64,000 nt of DNA. Origin: Annulohypoxylon bovei var. microspora (lineage: Eukaryota > Ascomycota > Sordariomycetes > Xylariales > Hypoxylaceae). The notes under the pieces are model-generated. The model did no database searches. It was not told where the DNA came from and saw only the letters and a program-made list of their open reading frames with translations. Shown piece after piece: positions 23,995-34,067 of the stretch. The position numbers were made by a program, and so were the translations under genes. Location: NCBI GenBank assembly GCA_022836615.1, contig MU405280.1, forward strand, positions 124,001 through 188,000, given 5' to 3'. How positions within the stretch are numbered: the stretch's first letter is position 1; every line of letters starts with the position of its first letter.

Positions 23995-24927
23995 TTAATT
24001 CCCAGTAATACCGGCATCTACAGCAATATACTTGGCAGTTAACCAATGGCTCTTCTCTGACGCAAATAGTAGCACGATATCCGCCAAATCCTGCGGCGTC
24101 CCAATACGATCGGAGCCTCGCTGCAGGACGATTAGCTCCGCGGCCACTTCAGGCGTCTTGTCGACCATATCGGTCGCGATGGGACCCGGTGCTAGCGTAT
24201 TAACCGTGATTCCATGGCTGCGGCCGAGCTATCAACATATTGTTAGCATAAAATCAAGGAACCTGTACATCCTGATCACCACTTACCTCACCAGCCCATA
24301 ACACTGTTAGAACATCCAGGGCAGACTTGGCCGCGGAATAAACCGGCAGAGCAGTTGGAAACGTCCTGGAACCTATACTGCCGATATTGATTATCCTGCC
24401 TCCCCTGGGCATCTTTCCCAGGCCGACGACCGCCTGCGTTAAAAATAGCGGGCCATACACCATGACAGCAAATGTCCGCTCGATGTTTTTAGGTTCGGCT
24501 TCCAGTAGAGGACCAGGTAATGAAAGTCCTGCATTATTGACTAGAGGGATAGTCACGTTAGTACAATATTTTAGCGGCATTATCGTACTTTATAAAAGCG
24601 AGAAGGCTAGATAGATTCCCACATACCGAGGATGTCTATATGGTCCACCCCTAATTGTTCTAGAGTCTCGGCGACGATCTTCCGAGCGCCCTCTGGAGTC
24701 GAGACGTCCTCCTGGACTAGCGCCACGCCGACCCCGTACTCGTCGCGGATGGACTGGGCTAACTCCTTGGCCCCCTCGGCTGATTTATCGGAAACGTAGT
24801 TGATAGTTACAGAAGTGCCATTGCGTGCCAGCGCTATAGCAATGGCGGCTCCGATTCCCCTCTTCCGGCCGCTGCCAGTGACGATAGCAACTTTCCCGGC
24901 GAGGTCTCCGAAGGTATCTGCTGGCAT
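23995..24927 (-). CDS. Short-chain dehydrogenase/reductase (SDR), classical type
   Basis: Exons 24927-24627, 24540-24287 and 24228-23995; introns 24541-24626 and 24229-24286. Total 789 nt, 262 residues. Cofactor motif TGSGRKRGIG at residues 17-26 (a slightly lengthened TGxxxGIG), NNAG at 102-105 (made by the splice), Ser155 in NIGSIGS, YSAAK at 168-172, and PGPIATDM in the last exon. The end (DLADIVLLFASEKSHWLTAKYI..DAGITGN) is typical of 3-ketoacyl-ACP-reductase-like or tetrahydroxynaphthalene-reductase-like SDRs. Substrate unknown. Confidence 0.87.
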
Positions 24928-26372
24928 CTTGTTGGAATGGAAGGCTATAAATCAGAGATATAGGCGTCTTTTTTCTTGGGTTGTTTTGGTAGCTCGAAGC
25001 TGTCGGTGTTGAGAAGATTAGCGAAAGATTAGACTGTAGGTATAGGTACCGCTTCTACTTGTCTTGAGGTTGAGAAGATGAAGTGCTGTGATTATTTCGA
25101 GAGACCCCCAAGCCCCTTTTATATCCAAGGAAAAGTGGAAGCTCTTATTCTGTATTCACATGACACCGAAACTTGGTACCTATTTGATGGTGTGTATATT
25201 TCTAATACTCTTCCCCTCTTTCGCATTGTCCTACCCCCCTTACGAACACTGTCATGGCGTTACATTTCCCCTAGTCCTATCAAAGCCTGTGGAGGATGTA
25301 TCTAAAAAGATAGATGCCATGTAGTTAATCTTCACTAGGTAGATATATCTACCTAGGTAGGTACCTACCTACCTATTTCTAAGTTAAAAGGTCAACTATC
25401 TAGGATTATTAGTGGTAGACATATTCTATCTATGGTGACATGGACCACATGTAGGTATTTCTAGGGTAGACATATTTGAATGTTTCCTTATAACTACCAA
25501 CAACTCATTTACGCCCGAACATGCCGGCCGGTTACTGAATTCCGTATGTGATGCTACTCTACTTACATAGCTGTGCCTCATTCCTGTACGTAGATCAGCG
25601 GCTCCATAGCAAACGACCAATTAGAATTTAGCTAGAGCCTGGAATTTGTCTCTTTTAAGTATATTTTGGGATTCCTCAGCTAAAGTCGAGCTGTATCCTT
25701 GACTGGCAATTGTCCCCGGGCAGGGTAAAATACTGTTCACCTGACCTATAGATAATGTCAGCAAATCAGAAGCCAGCTGCTGTAGGTGTTGGTGGGCTGT
25801 TACCTATGCTTAGAAGTATTATCCATACCTCTTAAACCTTGTATGGAGACAATTGTGAGTCAATGAGTCAATGCCGGAACTTCGCGGTGTTTAGCGGGGT
25901 ACGGTTTTTACAACTCATCATAAGATCTCTTTAAGACAATTTTGAAATAAGACAGTAAGCAGCTTCTTACGAATCTTATGGCATCATACCGTTAGAACTC
26001 TGATACTACAGGCCGAAACTTGCTCTTGTGTGGTGAATAGGGGACGTGGCATTTTGGTTGGCGAAATCTAAAAGGGGTAGCAACAAATCTTTAACTTTAC
26101 TTCCGAGAAACCCCGGGCTTATAACCACGAATTTCCCTTCAAGACTCTTCGATGGGTGCAATTATTCACTGGGGAAAATAATGATGACAAGCTGCAAGTT
26201 CTATGTCAATAGCTTTTTATGGTCCCTAAAGCAGATTCACTGTAATCTGCGACTCGAGAGCGTAAGCCGCTCTCGCATTTGATATCTTAGCACGCCCGCC
26301 TGACCGACTCCAGCGTAAATCTTCATAGCTACAAACGAGAAAGGTTCTTTGCAATCCATAGCAACTGGCAGC
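24928..26372. other. Intergenic region with tandem palindromes
   Basis: 1.45 kb with no supportable gene. Contains two adjacent perfect palindromes at 25337-25354 and 25355-25370 (listed separately). Small open frames at 25078-25324 and 25426-25620 lack recognisable content. Confidence 0.5.
25337..25370. repeat. Back-to-back perfect palindromes
   Basis: AGGTAGATATATCTACCT at 25337-25354 (18-nt perfect palindrome) is followed directly by AGGTAGGTACCTACCT at 25355-25370 (16-nt perfect palindrome). Both are built from AGGTA/TACCT units that recur in many other gaps of this window. Confidence 0.9.
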
Positions 26373-28105
26373 TTAGTAGCTTCGTCCGAACATGACAAAT
26401 TTCTCAGCCAGTCGTTTGCATTCTGGGTTTAGGCACTTGGTTTCACCCTTGATCAAGCCCTCAGGCTGCTCGAAGGGAATGCATAAGCTCTTCATTCCCA
26501 TCGATGGGGCTTTCTGGGCCTCCGGCGTGTTGGGATCCTCGTCCGTGCGTCCCGTTGTCAACTCCTTAATCTGGTCTTCGCACTTGCCATCAAGACAGAA
26601 TGGGATGATCACCACGTTCTTGGCATCTAAGGCGGGGACAACGTCGTCCCACTTTTTCACGATGACGCGGTGCTCTCTGTACGCCTTCTCCGCCTTGCTG
26701 TACATGTCGCCCTGGATGGTCTCGAGGAGTGCGGGAACTTTCGTAGTTAATTCCGTGAGGGGAATGGTACCCTTTTCACCGTTATCTCGGCGCGCAAAAC
26801 TGACAACTTCCTTGGCAGCATCCTTCGGTCCAAACTCCAGGCGGAGTGGGACACCCTTCAATTCCCAGTCATTGAACTTCCAAGCTGGGGTATAACCTTC
26901 TCTTAGATCATCCTCGACACGCACGCCTGCCTTCTTCAGGGTCTGTTTGATCTCTTCAAGTTTCTCGTAGTGCTTCGTCTTGTCTTCCGGAGTGGTGCTC
27001 TTGGTGATGCCAACAGGGATCAGGATCGTCTGGAACTTGGCGATTCTTGGGGGAAGGACTAATCCCTTGTCGTCACCATGAATCATGACCATCACACCAA
27101 TAACACGAGTTGACAGACCCCAGGAATTCTGCCAAACGTTGATGTGTTTTCCCTTCTCATTCGGGTCTTCGACTGTGATGTCGAACATCCTGCTGAAGTT
27201 TTGACCTAAGCAATGCGAAGTAGCACCCTGAATACCTCGACCGTTGGAGGGGATGTATCCCTCAACTGTAGTGGTATAGTATCCGCCAGCGAACTTCTCA
27301 TTCTCGGTCTTCGTACCTCGTACAACCGGAACTGCCAAAAGCTGTTCGTATACACCAGCATAAAGCTCGAGAATCTGTAAGACCTCCTCTCCGGCAAGTT
27401 CTTCGGTCAGATGTGCGGTGTGACCTTCTTGCCACAAGAATTCTCTCGCTCTCAAGAAAGGAGTTGTCTGTTTCGCTTCCCATCTGACGACAGAGTTCCA
27501 CTGGTTCAATCTGAAAGGAAGATCTCTATGGCTACGAATCCACTTCGAGTAATAGGGGTACATGACGGCTTCGGAGGTAGGGCGAACTGCGACTGGAACC
27601 TCGAGGTTCTTGTCACCACTATTGAGGAATCCAACATTAGATACTAGTCAACAGTGGCCAATAATGGTATAACTTACGCTTTCGTCACCCATGCGAGTTC
27701 GGGGGCGAAACCTTCAACATGGTCCTTCTCCTTCTCTAGGGACTTCTGGGACAAGAACATGGGAAAGTTGGTCTCGTCAACACCCATATCCTCAATACGT
27801 TCTGTGAACCATTTTCGAATAATATTCCAGATATGCATAGTTGCAGGGCGCATGATGTAGAATCCCGAGATTTCGGTGTAGTACTCGACCATCTCGGCTT
27901 TGAGTACGACCTCTTGATACCATTGCGCAAAGTTGTCGGCCTTGGAACAGGTGATACCGATGATATCGTCCGCCTTTTTTCCACCGACAACAGGGAGAGC
28001 AGCTTGTTTTGCCGCCTTTGCAGCTTTCTCGGCAGCTTTCTTTGCTTCTTTTTCGGCCTTCTTCAAGGCGCTCTTGGACTGCTCGACTGGCTTGTTCTCC
28101 TCCAT
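26373..28105 (-). CDS. Cytosolic proline-tRNA ligase (eukaryotic/archaeal type)
   Basis: Charges tRNA-Pro with proline in the cytosol. Two exons, 28105-27678 and 27618-26373; intron 27619-27677 joins AWVTKAGDKNLEVPVAVRP in frame. 1,674 nt, 557 residues. Seen: a Lys/Ala-rich N-terminal helix (about 10-50), class II core with RPTSEAVMYPYYSKW and RAREFLWQEGHTAH, anticodon-binding domain, and the C-terminal zinc-type domain of archaeal/eukaryotic ProRS ending in GRSY, Tyr last. Start at 28105 (MEENKP) preferred over an upstream non-ATG extension. The YbaK-like N-terminal module found in some yeast ProRS is absent. Head-to-head with CCT1, 550 bp apart. Confidence 0.93.
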
Positions 28106-28655
28106 GGTTATTGTATCGTAACGTACCAAGTAGGAATTGGTATAGGAAAAAAGATTTGAGTTGGGAGAGGACGAAGTTTAAAAAAAAAGAAAAAAAGAGG
28201 GAGTTGTTACCAGAAGTTTAAATGACCGTGGTAATGTTTGAACAAATCTGAGTCACTCCGATGGAAGTGCCGCTTGGGGACAAATAAGGAGGAAGGTACA
28301 CACACAACCGTATTTGGTAGCAATAACGCGGCCTGGGAAATTTCAATGGTTGCCCCGCGATTTCCCAATCTTCCAATGGTAGGATGGTGGGGTTGAAGTA
28401 GAGGGGTCCAAATCTTTAGGAGGGGCTGGCTGGCTGATAACGTAAACGGGACCGTGCACATACCCTCTACCGGCCCGGGAATAACCATTGCTTCCGCAAA
28501 AAAGTTACAGTGGAAACCGCTTAGAAGCTTCATCTAAACAAAATATCGAAGCAGCAGCCTGGTAGCTTCGATTTAAACAGGCTTCCCCTCTTTCTCGACT
28601 ACCAACAAGACAGAAGAAATCTATTCACTGCGAAGCATAAGGAGACTCTTAAAAG
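28106..28655. promoter_or_regulatory. Divergent promoter between ProRS and CCT1
   Basis: 550 bp between two outward-facing housekeeping genes. Purine-rich tract (AAAAAAAAGAAAAAAAGAGGG) near 28179-28201 on the + strand gives the ProRS leader a CT-rich 5' UTR. No ORF with support. Confidence 0.4.
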
Positions 28656-30463
28656 ATGACTTCTATTTTTGAGCAGTCCGGAAATGGGACTTTGTTCCTA
28701 GGCGGCCAGAAGATATCTGGTTCAGATATCAGGGATCAAAATGGCAAGTAGCTCTCGACTCCCTGAATATTGCGATATGGAGCTAACCTTGTGTAAAGTT
28801 CTCGCTACCCAAGCCATCGCTAATGTCGTCAAGAGCTCTTTTGGGCCAAGCGGTCTGGATAAGATGATGGTGGATGATATTGGAGTAAGTCAACTAATAT
28901 TCTATATAAAAATTTCATGGCTAACTGTTATAGGATGTTACAGTAACAAACGATGGCGCGACGATTCTTAGTCTACTAGATGTCGAACACCCTGCTGGAA
29001 AGATTCTCGTCGACCTAGCCCACCAGCAAGATAAGGAAGTTGGTGATGGTACCACCTCGGTTGTACTTATTGCTGCCGAGCTTCTACGACGGGCAAACGA
29101 GCTTATGAAGAACCGAATACACCCAACAACTATCATCACGGGCTACAGACTCGCTTTGAGAGAGGCTATCAAGTACATGAACGAGAATGTTAGCACTAAG
29201 GTGGAGAACCTTGGCCGCGAGTCACTGATCAACATCGCCAAGACATCTATGTCCAGCAAAATCATCGGCTCCGATTCCGACTTCTTCGCCAATATGGTGG
29301 TCGATGCTATGCAAGCGGTCAAGTCGACAAATAACCGCGGTGAAGTGAAATACCCCGTCAAGGCTGTCAACATCCTAAAAGCGCACGGAAAAGGAGCCCT
29401 GGAATCGGTTTTGGTTAAGGGTTATGCCTTGAACTGTACCGTTGCATCTCAGGCAATGACTACACGGGTACAGGATGCCAAGATTGCAGTACTTGATATG
29501 AATCTGCAAAAAGAGAGGATGAAGTTAGGTGTACAAATCACAGTCGACGACCCCCAGCAGCTCGAGCAGATCCGCGCACGGGAATCAGGAATGGTCATCG
29601 AGAGAGTGGAGATGATACTGAAGGCCGGAGCAAATGTCATCCTAACAACCAAGGGTATTGACGACATGTGTCTTAAGCTCTTCATCGAGCGTGGCGCTAT
29701 GGCCGTTAGACGGTGCAAGAAGGAAGATCTACGACGAATTGCGAAAGCTACCGGCGCAACCCTGTTAAGCACACTCTCCGATCTCAATGGTGATGAGCGG
29801 TTCGAGCCTGCGTACTTGGGCCACGCCGAAGAAGTTGTCCAAGAACGAATCTCGGATGACGAATGCATTTTGGTCAAGGGAACTAAGTCGCATTCATGCG
29901 CATCTATTCTCCTCCGAGGACCGAACGACTTCCAGCTAGATGAAATGGAGCGGTCTGTTCATGACTCGCTATGTGCGGTCAAGCGAACTTTGGAGAGTGG
30001 TAGCATTGTGCCTGGCGGTGGTGCAGTGGAAACAGCATTACACATCTACCTAGAGGAATTCGCTGGCACAGTTGGTTCCCGAGAACAGCTAGCAATTGCG
30101 GAATTTGCGCAGTCACTTCTCGTCATCCCCAAGACGCTGGCTGTCAATGCCGCAAAAGATGCTAGCGAGTTAGTAGCGCAATTACGGTCTCGACACGCAT
30201 TATCGCAAAGAACACAGGAAGGAGAAGCCAATGAGGACGAGAAGACGGTTGCGAAAAAGAAGAACTACAAGAACTACGGTTTAGATCTAATGAAGGGCAA
30301 GGTGGTGGACGAGATGAAGGCTGGCGTGCTAGAGCCTAGCATGAGCAAGGTCCGACAACTGAAGAGTGCGGTGGAGGCATGCATTAGCATAATGCGAATC
30401 GATACCCTGATTAAGCTGGATCCGGAAGAAAGGGGAGAGCCCGATGATGGCCACGGCCACTGA
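28656..30463 (+). CDS. TCP1: T-complex chaperonin subunit alpha (CCT1/TCP-1)
   Basis: Subunit of the cytosolic CCT/TRiC chaperonin that folds actin and tubulin. Exons 28656-28743, 28799-28884 and 28934-30463; total 1,704 nt, 567 residues. Exon 1 (IFEQSGNGTLFLGGQK..GSDIRDQN) is joined to VLATQAIANVVKSSFGP by an intron (28744-28798) that starts with GCAAGT, a rare GC-AG intron; no GT donor nearby keeps the frame. The second intron 28885-28933 is canonical. Motifs: GPSGLDKMM, DVTVTNDGAT, GDGTTSVVLIAAELL (ATP-binding region), and the usual C-terminal EAC.SI.RIDTLIKLDPE. Intact. The tail ends in a short Gly/His/Asp-rich segment. Confidence 0.95.
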
Positions 30464-31607
30464 TAGAAAATAAAGGGAAAATCCGAGAGTGGGTTCGAGG
30501 CATTCCTAATACGAAGACGATTTAAGACACAAGTCTAATTCAACGATCAAAACTCGGGTTCCGAAGAGATCATCCCACCAATCTAATATGTACGTGCGGT
30601 GAGAGATATCAGTGACCTTCCAGCTTGGGTCAGCGCAAGTCGTGTAGTCGTATTTTGAGGCGGGTTCCATCGGCATGTAGATCCACATATATGGGTCCAC
30701 TCAATGCCAGCCAGCCAGCCCCAGCCTAGGTGCCTAGTAGCTACAACCTTAGCAGCCTTAGGTAACCTATTATACAGCCGTCTTTGTCATACCCTTGTAA
30801 ACTCATCAACATTCAACTTGATTCCACTTGTTATCAACATGCAAGCCTACCGTTTTCATGTAAGGCACATATTTGTTTCCTATCTCATACTCTAAAGCAA
30901 TTAACTATACGATACATCCTAAGCTATCAGTCTATTACCTAGCAAGACGCACACTCCACTATTGCCCAGCCCGGTCGGTGAGTTTCTCTGACTAAGTGGT
31001 CCAACGAACACCGGTTCAAGATAAGGAGAACCGAAGGCGGCTCAAGCCAGTGAACCCAAGCCGGTAACCTGCCGGCTCTGTGGTCCGCCTATAATTCTCT
31101 TACCTAAAGTTGACGAAACTTAACCTATGTAGTACTAGGTCCTTTGGCCCCCCCTTTCCTCGATAAACCCGTGGATCAGGGTAACGGATTATTCCCTCTT
31201 CGCGGGGATACATGCATATCAACTGGTCACCAGGTTTCATCTGGGTGCCCTTGATTGCAAGGTTAATATGTCAAAGCTCGCACTGACGTGGTTGTCACTT
31301 CTGGTGCTGGCTGCCGTCTGTTTACTTTTTATTATATGTATAACTCTTTGTCCTGTCAGATCGTCTGACCTTGGCATGTCTCTGAGATATCAAGCTTTCT
31401 TTCATGTTTTGTTTGTGCTGGTCTAGTATTGCTAAGCTTTACAGGAAGCCCAACTGATCAGCTTACACCGTATTTGTTGTCAGCCCGTGTTTCCATTGCC
31501 AACATCCGATTTTATCAAGGAGGAGGCTCAGAAGACTTCAGTGTCCGCGAGAAGACGATCGCTTCTGCTTTATACTGTACCTATACGCATACAGAACGAT
31601 CGTAGAC
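30464..31607. other. Intergenic region CCT1-LYC1
   Basis: 1.14 kb; no gene supported. Several short repeats of CAGCC/CCTAGG near 30700-30770. The last 100 bp are the leader of LYC1. Confidence 0.45.
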
Positions 31608-32849
31608 ATGGGTTCAACTGTCCAGGAAGATGTCTACGTGCTCCCCGAGGCTACGGCACCTTCGCTTGTCCTCACACATCCAACCGAGGACGAGAAACGC
31701 CGAACCTGGACTCTCAATCACAGAGAATGGGGTGGCGCCTTGACTTTAGAGGAGTATCTTAAGCGAGAGCCGTACTTGACGACTATCCCGTTAACCTGCG
31801 ATGGCGGTATGACACACTGGGTCCTAACAGACTCATCCTGGTCCGCGAAAAAGGGGGAAGATCGCCCTATTCTCGCTTCCTGCGAGTCCATCAACAAGCG
31901 TGTGGTGGTGGCCGCTCCTGGTGATACCGTAGTACGCGATGGTGTTGGACATGGCGTGGGATCTGTATTCACATACCCGGAGCACAGAGGAAACCGATAT
32001 GCGGGGCGTATGCTCACCGAGTTGGGGACCGCTCTCCGGAAATGGCAATCCAAAAACCAGAATAACGAGGACGCTGTCTGCTCCGCCCTGTGGTCGGATA
32101 TCGGAAAGGCGTACTATGCTAAAAAAGGGTGGGCCGTTTTTCCGAGTCTACATGTCGAGTTCTCCGTCTCTGCCAGCCAGGCGCAAGGGGGCGAAGAAAA
32201 GGGGAAAGGGAAGAGAAAGGTCTTTCCCATCACATACGAGAATCTAGAGCAACTTTGCGAGACAGACGAGAAGCTCGTCCGCGAACAAGTGTTGCGTAAG
32301 GCACAGGAGACCAACCGGACGAGCGTGGCTTTCTTACCTGATCACGATACTTTGCGGTGGCATCTGTATAGGGACGACTTCATCGCATCCATCCTGTTCA
32401 AATCGTCTCCGGGCCATACAAATGTGCCCTCCTCGGTCAAGGGCGCTCTCGTCGGAACCCAAGAAGGACGCCGCGTCTGGGCAGTCTGGTCTCGCAACTA
32501 CTATGGAGGCAGTAGTAGCCCTGCTGAGAACGTAGAGAAGAACACCCTATATATCCTTCGGCTAGTCATCGAGTCCGAGGCATCCGAGGGAGAGAACCCG
32601 AGCGAGGACGTAGTAGAGGCATTCACGGCCATAATGCAGGCGGCCCTACGCGAGGCTGCTATTTGGCATCTAGGCAAAGTTGACCTATGGAACCCCTCCC
32701 CGCTCGTGGAGAGGTTAGTTGAGAAAAGCAAACTACAACACCGGTGGATAGAAAGGGATGTAGACAGCATACCGAGCATGATGTGGTATGGCGATCAAGA
32801 CGTTCGCGAGATTGAGTGGGTTGCGAATGAGAAATACTGCTGGTGCTAA
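31608..32849 (+). CDS. LYC1: LYC1-like lysine N-acetyltransferase (GNAT)
   Basis: Single exon, 413 residues, in-frame ATG with good context (GACATGG). LYC1 acetylates lysine on the epsilon amino group, the first step of lysine catabolism known from yeasts such as Yarrowia lipolytica. Seen: GNAT-type motif region VFTYPEHRGNRYAGRMLTEL (about residues 119-139) with R/Q-x-x-G-x-G/A character for acetyl-CoA, a Lys/Gly-rich linker (about 188-205), and a family-specific C-terminal domain ending WYG...EIEWVANEKYCWC. Probably cytosolic. The assignment rests on the C-terminal signature plus the GNAT motif. Confidence 0.85.
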   Translation: MGSTVQEDVYVLPEATAPSLVLTHPTEDEKRRTWTLNHREWGGALTLEEYLKREPYLTTIPLTCDGGMTHWVLTDSSWSAKKGEDRPILASCESINKRVVVAAPGDTVVRDGVGHGVGSVFTYPEHRGNRYAGRMLTELGTALRKWQSKNQNNEDAVCSALWSDIGKAYYAKKGWAVFPSLHVEFSVSASQAQGGEEKGKGKRKVFPITYENLEQLCETDEKLVREQVLRKAQETNRTSVAFLPDHDTLRWHLYRDDFIASILFKSSPGHTNVPSSVKGALVGTQEGRRVWAVWSRNYYGGSSSPAENVEKNTLYILRLVIESEASEGENPSEDVVEAFTAIMQAALREAAIWHLGKVDLWNPSPLVERLVEKSKLQHRWIERDVDSIPSMMWYGDQDVREIEWVANEKYCWC

Positions 32850-34067
32850 ACCTCTAGACTGGGCTTTAGGGGAAAGGGAAATCAAGAATGCGAAAATGGA
32901 TGGGAGTGAAGGTAGAAGGAATCATACAGCAATGTTTGCTCAAGATGGATGGTGGGTGTATTGTACCCTCATGGCTGGCGACATGCATATCTAAAGTATC
33001 TAGACTGGCTTTGTATGGGCTTCTAATAGAAGACTCAGCACTGTAGCATCGCTTTTTGAAGGGAATGGAACTATTATTACGGTTGAAATTACTTAATCTC
33101 TGTCGTGATGAGTTAACGAGACATTTATAAACCATTCATAGCGTCAGAACCGTACGTATGGCATATGATAACCATGCAACGTCATAGCTTTAGCTATCTT
33201 GTTGTCGTAGCAATAAATACCAACATTATAGAATAGATATATATCAAAATAGCGATACCTCTAGCACCTTTTCGAAACTGGCGTACGACTAAGTAGGGCT
33301 GAACTGGGGCGACAAGGAGCACCAATGGCGCAACGGAATCGGCAACAGTGCAGGTCAGAGGAAATAAATGGTAGTGGAGAGACGTATAGAGATAGTTGAG
33401 CCACGTACTCCTTGTCCGAGGGTTCGATTCCCTCGATAGTCAAATCTCTTTTTATCAAATCTTTTTTCATATACATGGTGGCTAATCCGGTTGTAGATCC
33501 TAAGATTATTTATTCCTCACAAGGATCATTTTGTCGGCGATACATACAAAAACCGAATAAACAAGCTACAAAGGCAATAACAGGATGTTACCCCTTTAAT
33601 GGGTAGTGTGTAGCAGTTATTCGTACCATCTATATCTAACCCCCTTTTCTCTTTACATTTTTGCACTCTTGCATAATACATGAGACCCTGCCAAAGTGAG
33701 ATAACTATCTCACGGAGCATTAAAAATGAACAATAATGCTATTTTCAAGTGAAACTCTATTCACTACGCAGAAACCTCTGATCTCCTATCTAAGGTTGTG
33801 ACGCACCAGCGTGTGATCAAAGTAGCCGTAAATCCATCGCACCATGCAAATCCCGATGTCGTAGAATCCTTCTTGTATAAAAACCGTGTCATCCTCTCAT
33901 TATGTGGGTATATGAGGATGAATGAAAGACCAACTTGTTTGGTTAGGAGAAAGCCCAAAATGGGGCCGCCATCACCTACTATGGTGACTACAAAAGACCT
34001 TCCAGGCATAAGTTCTTAAAGAACGGGGACTCCATATGTACTGAGCTAGAACTTTTAAGGTCTGTCT
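32850..34067. other. Intergenic region with a tRNA-like 3' half
   Basis: 1.2 kb between LYC1 (+) and the RBR ligase gene (-, ending here), so mostly 3' flanks. Only the tRNA-like T-arm at 33418-33453 stands out. The small open frames show no family features. Confidence 0.45.
33418..33453 (+). other. tRNA-like T-arm, box B and oligo-T terminator (no full tRNA)
   Basis: GAGGG-TTCGATT-CCCTC (33418-33434) forms a perfect 5-bp T-stem with a 7-nt loop, contains a canonical pol III box B (GGTTCGATTCC, 33421-33431), is followed by a 7-nt stretch GATAGTC that would be the acceptor 3' side, and ends with TTTTT at 33449-33453. I cannot find a matching 5' half: the best partner (GACTAAG near 33287) pairs at only 5 of 7 positions, and its D and anticodon arms do not fold. 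Probably a truncated tRNA or a tRNA-derived element. Confidence 0.4.

Noticed and set aside
28144..28221. A/G-rich tract looking like a repeat or structured RNA
   Set aside because: Simply the pyrimidine-rich leader of ProRS read on the other strand.
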